From the NCBI RefSeq assembly GCF_023065955.2, contig NW_026623019.1, positions 19,452,850 through 19,516,849 on the forward strand: 64,000 bases of DNA, read 5' to 3'. This stretch comes from Ursus arctos. Its lineage: Eukaryota > Chordata > Mammalia > Carnivora > Ursidae. Numbering within the stretch: position 1 is the stretch's first letter; each line of letters begins with the position of its first letter. The position numbers and the translations under genes are program-made. Below, one piece after another: positions 23,193 to 35,281 of this stretch. The notes below the pieces were generated by a model. The model did not search any database. It was not told the DNA's origin and saw only the letters and a list, made by a program, of their open reading frames with translations.

Positions 23193-24215
23193 GAAGCAGA
23201 TGATTAAAAATTTTCTAAATGAATCAATCACATAGCATTGTTAGAAATCGGTAAATATCTTAGAGAAAAATAAATCCAGGATAAAGAATAGAGCGTATAA
23301 GAATGTGGGTATTATAATTTTACATCAGTTGGTCAAAGAAGACCTCATTAAGAAGGCAACATCTGAGCAATGACTTAAAGGAGACAAAGGAATAAGCACA
23401 TAAATATCTAAGGGAACAGCCTTCCAGACATAGGAAGCAGCAGGTACAAAGGTCCTCTACTGGGAGCATGACCAGTGTGTTCAAGGAATATAGTAAGGCA
23501 GCCCTGTGGCTTGGAATAGAGTGAGAACAGGGGAGATAGTTGGAAATGCGGTCATAAAGACAGAGTTGATGGCCAGTGGGAAGGTAGAGGACAGAATTGT
23601 ATAAGGCCTCAGAGATTGCTGTAAAAATTTGCCTTTTATACAAACTAAAAGGTTTTGAGCAGGGGACCACAGGATCACACTGAGTGCTATGCTGAGAATA
23701 AAGAGCAGGTGGCGGATGACAAATGAGGGACCAGGGAGACAAGTTAGGAGGCCTTTCCAATAATGCAAGGGGGACATAATGGTGGCTCATACCAAAAGTG
23801 GTGAGAAGTGATTGGGTTAAGGAGATATTTAAGGCAAAGCAAAGTGGTTTCCTGAAAAATGGATAGATGTGGGGTGTAAAAGAAAGAGCGGAGTGAAGGT
23901 TGAGGATGACATCAGCTGACATGGGGGAAAACGCAGGAGCAGGTTAAGGAATGATGATTGTGAGTTTTATTGTTGCCAGGATAAATTTGAGATGCCAATT
24001 AGACATGGTCTGTAGAATGGGGGGCTGGGCAGTGCATCTTGAATTCACTGGGAAGGTTGGGTTGGAGTTCTGCATTTGCAGATATGATGTAGAAATGCCA
24101 TTTAAGGCCACAAGACTTGATGGGTTGGCCAAGGAAATGGGTATAGGTAAAGAAGAGAAGAGGTCCAAGAACTAAGCCCTAAGACACTCCAGTTTAAGAA
24201 CTCAGAGAGTTGAAG
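23193..24215 (-). mobile_element. LINE-2 (L2), antisense, end of ORF2 plus 3' region
   Basis: Landmarks in antisense order: 'gacctcattaagaaggcaac' (23341), 'gtacaaaggtcctctactgg' (23443), 'aaaggttttgagcaggggac' (23648), 'tggatagatgtggggtgtaa' (23860), 'tttgagatgccaattagac' (23986), 'gaagaggtccaagaactaag' (24156). It is one of the longest L2 copies in the window. The 3' tail repeats are missing or eroded. Confidence 0.88.
23320..24168 (-). pseudogene. Decayed L2 ORF2 (reverse transcriptase) relic
   Basis: L2 ORF2 encodes an endonuclease/reverse transcriptase used in target-primed retrotransposition. Here only part of the RT-to-C-terminal region is left. One minus-strand frame (24168-23944) preserves a 'NWHLKF' segment equivalent to the L2 'NRHLKLN' block. 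Another (23922-23320) stays open for 200 codons and keeps a 'LSFTPHI' segment equivalent to 'LSLTPHI'. The two lie in different frames with a stop between them, and the catalytic YADD box is not intact. The open 200-codon run is not evidence of function; L2 has long been inactive in placental mammals. Confidence 0.75.
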
Positions 24216-27157
24216 AAGGATCACCAAAGCACACTGTGTCTTGCTTTCTGTGTTATGATAAGGCCACGTAGAGGGAGCATGTCCCTGGTGTTAAGTGGGT
24301 CCTGAGAGCCTCAGCCACCGCGCTCCCTGCTTTTCCTGATTGTCATCTACTCCAGCTTTCTGGCTGTTTCACGTCAGCTTGATTTTCCACTTTATTCCTA
24401 CCAAATGCCAGGTACTAGATTGAAAAAGGTATGGGTGCCTGGGAGTAAAGAAGAGCTAATTTGATGTTTCTGAAGCTGGTTCTGCTGGTACAAAGGAACT
24501 ATTTCATTTTGTGTTTGTATTCAACAATAGAAAGGGGGAAAAGGCACCAGAGCTATTTTCTGGTGACAGAGTCCATCAAACTCGGCTGATTTCATTTGAA
24601 TTAAGAAAAGGAAAAAGAAAATTAACACAGATAAGGAGCCCCTTATTTCCAGGCTGAAAGAAACTTGTTTAGAAGCATTCAGGCTGAGGATGGCATTAGA
24701 AAAGAAACAGACAGATAGAAATCGAAACTACAGGTCAACCTCTGCTGTAGAACACGTTTGCGTCCTGTTCCGTTCCACGTTGCCAAGTCCTTTAGTTTTA
24801 TTCTCTGTGGTTATGTCCTCTTTGGGGAAAAATTAAGGCAAGGATTGTGGCTTTAGAGGCATCCTGTTTTAAAGAACCAGTAGGCTCAGTGCAGAGTGTG
24901 GTGGGAGGTGGTTTAAGTAAATAAAAGACACGAGACCATCATAATTAGTGATTTTAGGGTAAGAATAAAAATCTGAATTTTTATGTGAAATTTCCCAAAT
25001 TTTAGTATCGATAACTCAGATATTTTTCAAATGCAGTGAGAGCCAAAACATATACATACCCTCATACATACACATCCATGGATCACAACTCACTCATGAG
25101 CAGGCAGTAATAATAATTTCCTAACAAACAATCTTGGTAAATGCCAAAGGAATCTCTTTCTTGGTAATAGGATATTCTGCTAAAAAAAAACCCGGCAATA
25201 ATAAGGACAATTGTGAAACAGAATAAGACACATTAGTGCCGTGATGTTCTGGTAGTGGAATTTTGGGAATCACCCTACTCATTTAGGAAAAATATTCTGT
25301 GTCATGGGACCCTTGTTCTTACCACTGACCCACCAAGTCGGTGGTTACTTCCTTTGCCTACAAGTGAGGCTAGTTTTACTATTATGCCAAGTGAAAAATA
25401 AAAAAAAAAGTAAAATAGTGGTGAGATCTTCAAGTCCTCAAAACAGAGATTCTGGAATATCTTTGTAGTCTTTTCCAGATAGAGGGTGATAGGAATTGAC
25501 CTAAGCCAAGTTGACCCATTAGCAGTTTTCAGGTATTTTGGTGACTATCAGAAGAGGTCAAAAGTATATTGAAGCTATAAGGTCTCTTCACCAGATGGTA
25601 TTTTACATTAAAAACAAATCTCAAACCCACCTACAATAACCCATGAATGAGCGGTCACAACCTACTCTAGTTAAGTGTGGGGAACTCTCCTTCCCAGTCA
25701 CAAAGCACTCTCACATGCGACTGCTGTGAAGGATTCACTCGTAGGTAGAAACTACAATTCTGGGATTCAGTCCAACCAGTATCTAGCTCGGTTAGTCACA
25801 GTAGTCTCTAGAAAGGTCCAAATGGAGTAAGAACCTGTGACATTCCTGTACCTTTTTAATCCAACAGTCTTAGAGGCTGAATAGTCCTCTAGCCAATCAT
25901 ATATTTTGAACTCTCATGTTACCAGTGAAAAGTGATCTCTTACACTAAGAAAAGAAACCACTAGTATAGATTTCTTTAATATTTGAAGTTCTTACATAGA
26001 AGTCTCTAAGTATGGATTATTGACCAGAGTCCTTGAAATGCTATCTAACCATTGGGATGAGAAGTCTAGACAGAGTTCTTCAAGTGTTAGCAGGTCCTAG
26101 GGTGCAGATTAAAATGAACTCTTACGTTAGTACCTTACACTGTGTATGCAGAAGTGTAATACATGGTTAATATAACCATCGTCCTAAATACCTAAAGAAC
26201 AAATACCCCCTCATTTGGAATTCCTACCACCTGCAAATTTATAACTCATGACCCTCATGTCACTGGCTCAGAAAATTATCTTAATTACAAACAAGGAAAT
26301 TTCCTCTTGAAATTGGTGTCCGTTTCCAAAGCCTGATACTCTCAACAAAGAGTTATTTCTTTTCTGCAGGTTACTATATTCTTTATGGCTAGATTAAAGA
26401 TACATATTATACATTTGTATTTATGAAAATTAAAAAGCGAACAACAGTTGCCTATGTAAGGAACTGGAATTTACCACTCTGTCCTAACAACAAGTAAAAA
26501 GCTGAACAGACTGAAAATCAACACAATGTGACAATACACAGGAAATTTACCAGGAAAGATGCAAACATTTCCTGCTGTATAGGGAAGGGGGTAAAAGAAG
26601 GAACTGCAAATACAGAGTTCTATAGCAAGAATGCATGTTCTGTTGAGACTAGAAAATGTAAGAAAAATTAGGAACATTTGTAGTAGCTTCTAGGCTTGAT
26701 TAAATAATGAAAATCTATTATGTTATGAGGTAGTATGGAACAGGATACCGAGATAACACTTGCTTGGCATGCCTAGAAGGTAAGATAAACATTGAATTGT
26801 TCTAGTCTATGTGCTAATTAGACCTGTGACCTAATTCTTATTCTTCACTATAACCACCTGTGTGGAGTTCTCCCTGTAACTTAATTTCCTGAATCTCATA
26901 CTCAACTTTCAGAAGTAAGAATGGTATAAAAATGGAGGACACTAATTATTTTTCTCTCATAAAAATATGTTGCACGTTTTGTTTCCATGGAATTTTTCAT
27001 TGTAAGACAAGTAAACCAGAGGAAAGGCAATTTGGGGAAAACAAAAAGCAATAGTCTTATTTGCCTGATACTAAATCTCTTTTCATTCTGTTTTCTTCTC
27101 AGTTTTATCCACAATGATATGTACTTTTATGTAGAATGATTATGCTATACAATTTTT
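24216..27157. other. Long unclassified interval (2.9 kb)
   Basis: Mostly AT-rich single-copy-looking sequence. I could not place it in any repeat family; an old LTR or L1 fragment could be hidden here. There is an A-tract near 25400. Open frames (68-70 codons) are unremarkable. No gene seen. Confidence 0.4.
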
Positions 27158-27175
27158 ACTTTACTAACAATTTTT

Positions 27176-27370
27176 CTATAGATTTTACTTATTTATTTGA
27201 GCGAGAGAGAGAGAGAGACTGAGAGCACAAGCATGGGGAGAGACAGAGAGAGGGAGAAGCAGGCTCCCCGCTGAGCAGGAACCCAGACGTGGGATTCCAT
27301 CCTAGGACCCTGAGATCATGACCTGAGTCTAAGGAAGACGCTTAACTGACTGAGCCACCCCAGTGCCCCT
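27176..27370 (-). mobile_element. CAN-SINE, antisense
   Basis: 'gattttacttatttatttga' to 'gagccaccccagtgcccc'. TSD 'actttactaacaattttt' at 27158-27175 resembles 'accgtactaacaattttt' ending at 27390. Confidence 0.94.
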
Positions 27371-27796
27371 TACCGTACTAACAATTTTTATTTTATTAAC
27401 TTTGCGTTAAAATTCAAAGCCATTCTTTATAAATTTCATTAGCATTTTTGGTGTCTTTCCATATTATAAAATGATGTAAACATTTAAAATTAAGTGAAAT
27501 AATGTCTTCTAATTAGTTAAGGCCACCAGCGTCCAATATTTTAATTAATAATATGCATATTTAAAATTGCCCTCTGCATACTTTTAAGGATATAAATTGC
27601 CCCAAAAATCATACGAAGGTTGTCTCATTTTGAAAGAGACATATTGTAGAAGAATATAGAGATGTGAAGGAGACACAGAGACATAATAACAGAGTGAGCT
27701 ATGTAATGGGCTTTCCTTTCTTTTACCCTTCTTCAGACACCATGGCAATTTCAATTTTGATGTCAGTATTTCCAGTGTTTAAATGAATTCAAGTAC
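27371..27796. other. Unclassified AT-rich sequence
   Basis: No gene or repeat family recognised. Confidence 0.45.
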
Positions 27797-27882
27797 AGGG
27801 GGAGAACATGTGACTCTTGATCTTGGGGTTGTGAGTTCTAGCCCCACATTGGGTGTAGAGATCACTTAAAAAATAGATAAAT
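27797..27882 (+). mobile_element. Short carnivore tRNA-type SINE, sense, 5'-truncated
   Basis: 'catgtgactcttgatcttgg', 'gttgtgagttctagccccac', 'ggtgtagagatcacttaaaa'. Same short form as 16000-16112. Probable TSD 'aattcaagta' at 27786-27795 and again just right of the tail. Confidence 0.85.
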
Positions 27883-27990
27883 AAATTCAAGTATCGATGT
27901 GTATATGTGTATGTATTTTGTTTTGCCTAATTGTCACAATATCTGAATTATTGTGTAACTTGCTTTTCACAGTAACATCATGGAGATTTT

Positions 27991-28177
27991 TTTTTTTTTT
28001 GAGATTTTATTTATTTAATTGACAGAGAGACAGCCAGGGAGAGAGAGAGCACAAGCAGGGGGAGTGGGAGAGGAAGAAGCAGGCTCTCAGGGGAGGAGCC
28101 TGACGTGGGGCTCGATCCCAGAATCACACCCTGAGCCAAAGGCAGACGCTTAACGCTGCACCACCCAGGTGTCCCCC
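27991..28177 (-). mobile_element. CAN-SINE, antisense, young type
   Basis: T-tract, 'gagattttatttatttaatt', and right end 'gcaccacccaggtgtcccc'. Identical 17-bp TSD 'aacatcatggagatttt' at 27974-27990 and 28178-28194. Confidence 0.96.
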
Positions 28178-28217
28178 AACATCATGGAGATTTTACACGT
28201 CAGTACATATTTATTTA

Positions 28218-30480
28218 CAACATTTTTATTTTTTAAATTTTTTCTTTTTCTTTTCTCTTAATTCCATATAGTTAACATACAGTGCTGTATTAGTTTCAGG
28301 TGTACAGTATAGTGACCCAACAATTCCATAAGTTAGCCAGTGCCCACCACAAGTGCACTCCTTAATCCCCATCACCTATTTCACCGGTCCCCTCCTCCCC
28401 GTCCCCCCCCCAACCCACCTCCCCTCTGGTAACCATCAGTTTGTTCATTATAGTTAAATGTATGTTTCTTGGTTTGTCTCTCTTTTTTTCCTTTGCTCGT
28501 TTTGTTTCTTAAATTCCACATATGAGTGAAATCATATGGTATTTGTCTTTCCTTGACTTATTTCACTTAGCATTATACTCTCTAGCCCCATCTATGTTAT
28601 TGCAAATGGCAAGATTTCATTCTTTTTTATGGCTGAATAATATTTTATTGTAATACATATACTCCACCCTCTTTATTCATTCATTAGTCAGTGAACACTT
28701 GGGCTGCTTCCATATCTTGTCTATTGTAGATATGCCGCTACAAACATAGGGGTGCACATATCCTTTTAAATTAGTGTTTTTGTGCTTTTTGGGTAAACAC
28801 CCAGCAGTGCAATTACTGGATCTTAAGGTAGTTCTATTTTTAACTTTTTGAGGAAACGCCATACTGTTTTCCACAGTGGCTGCACCAGTTTGCATTCCCA
28901 CCAACAGAGGGTCCCCTTTCTCTACATCCTTGTCATCACTTACTGTTTCTTGTGTTTTTGATTTTAGCCATTCTGACAGGTGTGAGGCGATACCTCATTG
29001 CACTTTTGATTTGCATTTCCCTGGTGATGACTGCTGTTGAGCATCTTTTCATGTGTCTGTTGGCCATCTACATGTCTTTCTTGGAGAAATGTTTGTTCAT
29101 GTGTTCTGCCCACTTTTAATTGAATTATTTGTTTTTGGAGTGTTGATTTGTATAAGTTCTTTATATTTTTTGGATACTAACCCTTTATCAGATACGTCAT
29201 TTGCAAAAATCTTCTCTCATTCTGTAAGTTGTCCTTTAGTTTTGTTGATTGCTTCTTTCATTGTGCAGAAGCTTTTTATTTTGATGTAGTCCCAACAGTT
29301 TATTTTGCTTTTATTTTCCTTTCCTTGGGAGGCATATCTAAAAAAATGTTGCTATGGCCAGGCCAATGTCAGAGAAATTACTGTCTGTGATTTCTTCTAG
29401 GATTTTTATGGTTTCAGGTTTCACCTTTAGGTCTTTAATCCATCTTGAATTTATTTTTGTATATGGTGTAAAAAAGTAGTCAAGTTTCATTCTTTTGCAT
29501 GTAGCTGACCAGCACCATTTTTTGAAGAGCCTGTGTTTTCCTTATTGGATATTCTTTCCAATTTTTGTTGAAGATTAATTGATTGTATAATTGTGAGTTT
29601 ATCTCTGGGTTTTCTATTCTATTCCATTGTCCTATGTGTTTGTTTTTATGCCAGTACCATATTGTTTTAATTACCATAGCATTGTAATATAATTTCAGAT
29701 CCTGAAGTGTGACATCCGGCTTGGTTCTTCTTTTTCAAGGTTGCTTTGACTATTTGGAATTGTTTTGGTTCCGTACAAATTTTAGGGTTTTTTTTCCTAT
29801 TTCTGTGAAAAATGCCATTGGAATTTTGATACGGATTATATTGAATCTGTAGACTACTTTGGCTGGTATGAACATTTTAACAGTATTAATTCTTTCTATT
29901 CATGAACATGGGATATCTTTCTAATTGCTTCTTCAACTTCTTTCACCAATGTCTTACAGTTTTCAGTTTACAGGTTATTGATCTCCTTGGTAAGTTTATT
30001 CCTAAGCATTTTTTTTTATATTATTGTAAATGGCATTCGGATTGTTAGTTGTTCGTGTACAGAAACACAACTGATTTTTTATACTGATTTTGTATCCTGC
30101 AACCTTATTGAATTGGTGTATCAACTCTAACAGTTGTTTTTTGTTCTTATTTTTGTTTTTGCTTGGTGAGGTCTTTAGGGTTTTCCACATAAAATATGTC
30201 ATCTGCAAACAGAGACTATTTTATTTCTATCTTTTGATTTGGATGGCTTTTATTCCTTTTTCTTGACTGATTTCTGGGGCTTGGATTTCCAGTACTATGT
30301 TGAATAAAAGTGGTGAAAGTGGACCTCCTTATCTTGTTTCTGATCTTAGGGGAAAAGCTTTCAGCTTTGCGTCATTGAGTGTGATGCTAGTTCATATACA
30401 GCCCTTTTAAGGTTGAGGTATATAATTATTCAGGTTGTTTATTTCTTATTATGTAGAATTTGGTAGTTTGTGTCTTGCTA
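28218..30480 (-). mobile_element. Carnivore LINE-1, antisense, 5'-truncated, with internal deletion
   Basis: The T-rich 3' tail is at 28218-28258, then the terminal 'aattccatatagttaac' block, then the 3' UTR G-rich stretch (antisense C-run 28404-28412). Further right comes the ORF2 C-terminal region: 'ctgaataatattttattgta' (28632), 'ccaccaacagagggtccc' (28899), 'gatttgcatttccctggtga' (29009), and the '[20 protein letters not shown]' segment in the minus-strand frame at 29677-29480. Near 30424 the match jumps to a more 5' ORF2 segment ('attattcaggttgtttattt'), implying an internal deletion. ORF2 is broken; it cannot be active. Confidence 0.9.
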
Positions 30481-31720
30481 TCTTTTTTTTTTTTTTTGAG
30501 CATATGCAACATAGCTATTTAAGGGTTCACATTTGATAATTTCATTATTTGATTTCCCTGTGTATCTGTTTTATTTTTTCTCTCTTATTTTAGTTACTTC
30601 TTTTCTTCTGATATGCATAGTTATTTTCTTTGTTTCCTCAGAATGCCGAAAGTTGTACATGAAAAGTTGTAGAAATAATTTGAAGCTCAGGATAATGTTT
30701 TTTTCCCCCTTCTAATGAAGCTTCATTTTGCTTCTGACTGGTTGTTATTCTAGGGACATTAACGATCTCAAATTAATTCAACTCCAAAAGGTTTAAGATT
30801 ATTTAAACCTGAGCTTTGTTTCCTGTTAGGAAAAGCCTCTTTCTAGTTCAATATTACTTTCTATACCACCCAAAAGTATAAGTATTTACAGGGACCCATC
30901 TTATTCAACAGGCCCTGAGTTCTAGTTTGGGGTCTCAGCCCTGTGAGTCTGTTGAAAGTTCTGCTCAACTTCACAATCTTACAGCCACTGTTTTGGGAAT
31001 TGACGATCGTCTTGAGAGAAACTGCCCCAAGTGCTATTGTTGTCCCTTCTTCAAGTCATATAGTAATATTTCATAATATTGATTCATCAGCACTTATTAT
31101 TAGTATTTTGAAGGGTGTTGAAGTTACAACTTTCAAAATAGTTAAAAATCAAATATATTTAAGATGGAATTTTGTTCTTAGAAATTTGCCATTTTTGTTT
31201 TATTATCTTTTCATATGTATTGTTGTCAGGGAAAAGTCTGATGCTAATATGATTCTTTTTCTTTTGTAGGGAAGCTCTTCTTTTTGGAATATCTATCTTG
31301 GGGGTATTAGTTTTTAGTTTGGGCTGTGGAATCACAATTTGTTATATTTAGCTCTGGATTTGTACTCCTTCTCTAAGTGGATACCTTTGATTTTTTTCTT
31401 CTGCTTGTAAAAAAAAAAATCTTTTATTTCATTGATTGAATATTCTATTCTCTAGTTTTCCTTTTCTTCATTCTCCTATTAAATCGGTTTGGGGTCTTAT
31501 TGATCTATTCTCTACAACTCTTTATTTTTCATAGCTTCCATCTTTTCCTTGAACACCATATTCTGTGAAGTTTTTTGGCATGTTTGTCTGGCTCACTAAT
31601 TTACTCTTAAGCCTAGTTCGTTTTGCTATTTATCTCCCCTTTTGAATTGATTTTTATTTCCATGTTCTTCAAATTTTTTTCATAAAATACTCTTCTATTT
31701 TTATAGAAACTATAAATGTA
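30481..31720 (-). mobile_element. Older L1M-like sequence, antisense (tentative)
   Basis: After a T-tract (about 30482-30498), 'ttgagcatatgcaacatagc' and later 'cttattgatctattctctac' resemble antisense segments of ancient L1M elements. Divergence is high and much of the interval cannot be aligned by eye. The 108-codon plus-strand frame at 30943-31269 is not protein-like. Confidence 0.45.
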
Positions 31721-33354
31721 TCCACACACTCTCATTACAGACTTAATTAGACCACCGCATTAAATATTTTTTCCATACATTAGTTTTCTACTTATTGAAT
31801 TGGGTTTCTTTCTTTGGTAGCTTTGGTTTTCCTCAGATATTTGCAGATTCTTAGTTTATGTGCTTATATTTTTCAGGAATGTTCCCTGTTTGCCTGCTTG
31901 TGGATGAATGTTTTGCCTATAGAAGCTAGTCTTTGGAAAGACACAAATACTGCAAAATAAGATATGCTGGTGGCCTGTTTTTTAGTTTTGAAGGCACCTC
32001 CTCCATTTTTCTCTGTGCCTCAGCTACCTGAAATTCTCTTTTGTGCTTTATTCACTGATACTTTTTGGCAGCAAACTCAATTTGTCCTCTCAAGATAATT
32101 GTACAAAATGATAGTTTGAGTGGATAATTATCTAAAGCTCCATTATTGTTACCTGTATCCTTTGATCTGAGTGTCCCCCAAAGACACTCTGATCTCAACA
32201 CCATTTGCCATCTGTATTTGTATATTTTCATCACAATTTTACGTAGTCTTCAGTTCCTCTTTCATGCCTATTGGCTTTATTCTTCAGAAGTTCATCAAAA
32301 TTTTATATTCACTTAAGGTGACTTTTTTTTTGCTGTTTCATTATAAGATATTTTAAGCAGTTCTGTTTTACTTCAAAGGACTTGGGGCTAGGATGAAAGT
32401 GATTGTTTGAGCTGAATCTACTCCGCTTTAAGAGTTTTGCAATTAAATAATTCAAAAATTATGAATTAAAAATATTGTAATTATATATATTGTAAAAATA
32501 TATTGTATATTATGAAAAAATATATTGTAGAGCAAAAACTTCAGAAGTAGGTTACACAGAAACACATGGTGGTGGTTCGTGTCTACTTTTTGGGTCGTTA
32601 TTGTAGTGAGAGGATGGGTGCATGCAATTTCAAGAAACTGATTTGTGTTCCACGTTGAGTATTGAATCTTTGGTCCTTGGTTAGCCAAAAAAGGGAGCCC
32701 ACAGTGTAATAAAGCATGAGCTAGAATACAAATCAGAGGAATGCTCTAGAATGAGTCAAGCAAGTCTTAACACAACCTCTTCCCAAAACACAAGACACAC
32801 ATAAATATTTGATGGCAGGAAGGAAGTTTGAAAACAATAACTGGGTTAAAAAGCAGGATTTCGGTTGATTTCAGGATACTGTTTATTGACAGTGACTGAC
32901 ATTTTGTTGCATCTGAACTAAAGCACTAGGCCAAGAGTCTTCTATGGTATGTAAATAATAATTGTTTTATTTCTTGAACTTCCTCAATGTATATATCCCC
33001 GGCCTAGCCTGGGTAGTTTGCAAAATTCAGAAGCCATTTAAAATATATTCATAATTTTAAAAAACCACAAAATTTCAACATATTTAAAATCAGACATTCT
33101 ATGCTCTTTTTAAAAGCCCATTATCAAAAGTGCACACTGGCATTGTACAATGTGGAAGGAAGTCATTGGGGTCAATCCAATTTTAGGAATTTTTGAAGTT
33201 TGAATCCATCTATGTGCATTTAAATTTGAAACTGAGTACCAAGAGAATGTTGTTAGCGAAAGGACCTGAGAACTTATTAGGCTAACACCACCAGCATTTT
33301 AATTATCTGGAATTTTAAAATAAATGTGGTTTGGGGCTTAAATTACATGTACAG
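31721..33354. other. Unclassified AT-rich sequence
   Basis: There is an AT-rich stretch with repeated 'aaaatatattgta' words at about 32465-32530. No gene or definite repeat family recognised. Confidence 0.45.
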
Positions 33355-33535
33355 TGATTGCCAAAGATGGCTGTGCACATCAGAATCACACAGGGGATGT
33401 TTTTTAAAATGTGGAGCTCTGTGCGTAGAGATCTCATTTCAGTTGGTTTTCAGGGCGCCTTGGGAATTTACAATATTAAAAATCTCCCTAGAGATCTATG
33501 ACATGTAGCAAGGTATCAGAATCACTGATTCAGAA
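33355..33535. mobile_element. MER5-like hAT fragment
   Basis: 'gtgcacatcagaatcacaca' and later 'aggtatcagaatcactg' recall MER5 elements; the middle is poorly preserved. Orientation uncertain. Confidence 0.45.
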
Positions 33536-34214
33536 AGCTTCCCTTCATTTATGGAACATGCACCATCTATGTTCTTTTTCATGTCTTTTTTGTTTTAATA
33601 AAAGCTCTAGAACTTCCCTCAAAATGCTTCTAGATCCCAATTTTAGGCAAATGGGACATAAAAATGAACCAAGGGGAGAAACCAATCTATCTCTATGAAA
33701 CCTAAATAAATGGTGTTAAAGGGTCTCCCTTCTAATTTTTTTTCAACAAATGTTAGAAACACCACCCAACAAAAAATAAACCCTCAAAAAAGAACAGCTT
33801 TTGTAACTCTCACTGCAAGTTTACGAAAACAGGAAACATCTGAGCTCAAGCAAATCCTTTGATGAAAACTTGCAAAACTAACTCCTCAAAAAGAGAACAT
33901 AAGCTAGATCTCTCATCTTCAACACGATCGTTGACCAAGTTCACTGCCATTCTCTTACTAAGCCCCACACGTCACCCACAGATTTTCATAGTGTCAGTCA
34001 TGGTTATTACTGGAGTATCCAAATTTGTCTTTAGTCTTGATATTCTTTTTCTATTCATTTTTAAACTTGCAACAAAACTGAAATATCTCATGCCGTTTTC
34101 TTTATTTTCCTTTTTTTTTTTTTTAACCCAGTGACTAGCAATAAGAAAATGTACATTTAAATGCTGTGGTCTTTTCACAAAATCTATAACGGAAGAGACA
34201 TAAATGGCCAGTTT
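33536..34214. other. Unclassified intergenic sequence
   Basis: A T-run lies at about 34112-34125. The frames at 33859-34134 (+) and 33972-34178 (-) are lysine- or phenylalanine-rich artefacts of it. Nothing else recognised. Confidence 0.45.
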
Positions 34215-34310
34215 TCACCCACTTCACTCCCCTGATTAAAATCTTTCAAAGAATTCCCATTTTCCTTAAGATAAAATGTAAAAAGTCCAATATGTTGGCT
34301 ATCTTCTATT
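34215..34310 (+). mobile_element. L2 fragment, left part (interrupted)
   Basis: 'aaagaattcccattttcctt' then 'aagataaaatgtaaaaagtc' matches the L2 ORF2 stretch 'gtggctccccat..agaataaaatccaaagtcc'. It continues at 34681 after an interruption. Confidence 0.55.
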
Positions 34311-34680
34311 GGCCATGTCTTCCTCCCCCGTTTCTCTGCCCTTCTCTGTTCTGTTCTATGTCCCAAGAAAGACAAAGGATGGGAGGCATTGGCAGGGCAC
34401 GAGGAGAGAGAGGCATTTCTTTCCTGCTGCCTCGCTGTTTCTGCCTAACTCCCTGCCTGAGGTTGTGGTTATCCTCGCTTCCATGGCTCCTGCTCCGAGA
34501 GGCCACCAAAATCTCTGTCCCCTGACTCGTCAGGTAGTGGCATCTTCCTGTTATTGCTGTTCTCTGGGAGCCTGACCCTTTGTTCATTCCCGAAATACTG
34601 CCTACCCACCTGTAAGTATTCCTTTTATTAAAATCTCTGTATGAAACCATCCGAGTGAGTTTTGTTTCCTCCTGGGACCT
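34311..34680. mobile_element. Unclassified insertion splitting an L2
   Basis: Sits between two consecutive L2 segments. Its right part ('ttattaaaatctctgtatga', 'tgtttcctcctgggaccttg') feels like a known old mammalian repeat that I cannot name with certainty. The 135-codon minus-strand frame and the 88-codon plus-strand frame fall inside it and lack domains. Confidence 0.45.
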
Positions 34681-34890
34681 TGACCAGTAGGATGAGTTTA
34701 TAAGGTCCTGCATAATCTAACCTCTGCCTACCTTGCCCACAGGTCACTCTGTATTCCAGCCGTGATTTAAGCCACTCAAGGTCCTGTGCTTCTTCCTTTG
34801 CCTGAACTGGTCTTCCTCATTCTCTTTACCTGTAAGTCCCTCCCTCCCATCCTTCAGGTCTTCATGCATTTGCAGTGGCTTGTAGATCCG
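34681..34890 (+). mobile_element. L2 fragment, right part
   Basis: 'aaggtcctgcataatctaac', 'ctctgcctaccttgcccac', 'ttgcctgaactggtcttcct' and 'ccttcaggtcttcatgcatt' follow the order of L2 sense sequence directly after the segment at 34215-34310. Confidence 0.65.
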
Positions 34891-35147
34891 TACCAAGAAG
34901 CTCCCAACAAATATTTGACAATTACTGAATGTTTTGTGGCTGAGGATAGTAACACCCATGTAAATTGCTTCATCAACAATGTAGCCCAGGGAAATAGCTA
35001 TTGAAAATAGAGATGAAACTGCTGCCTTGTACATTTTTTTTATTATTTGGTTTAGTAGATTAGACGTACTCACAAAAAATTATTTTAACCTGGTGGAAAA
35101 TCAAGCAAGTTTGACCCCAAGCCTTTTTTAGCATTTACTAGATATAC

Positions 35148-35281
35148 TGCATCCTTTCAAAATTGTACAGAAAATATATTGGGGGCTTAAGGAGGAGAAT
35201 GCTTATGTATATGGTGCAACGAACTTAAATTCTCCTCCTTAAGCCCCAAATCTATTCCCTATATAATTTTGAAAGGATGCA
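35148..35281. repeat. Near-perfect inverted repeat: 53-bp arms, 28-bp loop
   Basis: The left arm 35148-35200 and right arm 35229-35281 are reverse complements with 6 mismatches. The outer 17 bp ('tgcatcctttcaaaatt') and the inner 18 bp ('ggggcttaaggaggagaa') match perfectly. A shorter second inverted pair is interleaved: 'gcaacgaa' in the loop (35216-35223) and 'ttcgttgc' just outside the right arm (35285-35292). I do not recognise the family. It could be a MITE-like DNA transposon, a template-switch product, or a source of a hairpin RNA. Confidence 0.93.

Noticed and set aside
23320..23922. 200-codon open frame on the minus strand as a gene
   Set aside because: It coincides with an antisense L2 and encodes only a frame-shifted ORF2 remnant; no start context, domain or splice support.
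24216..27157. Endogenous retrovirus LTR
   Set aside because: I saw no TG...CA bounded repeat, primer-binding site or retroviral gene remnant; left unclassified.
34306..34713. 135-codon minus-strand open frame
   Set aside because: Lies in an unclassified insertion within an L2; low-complexity composition and competing frames.
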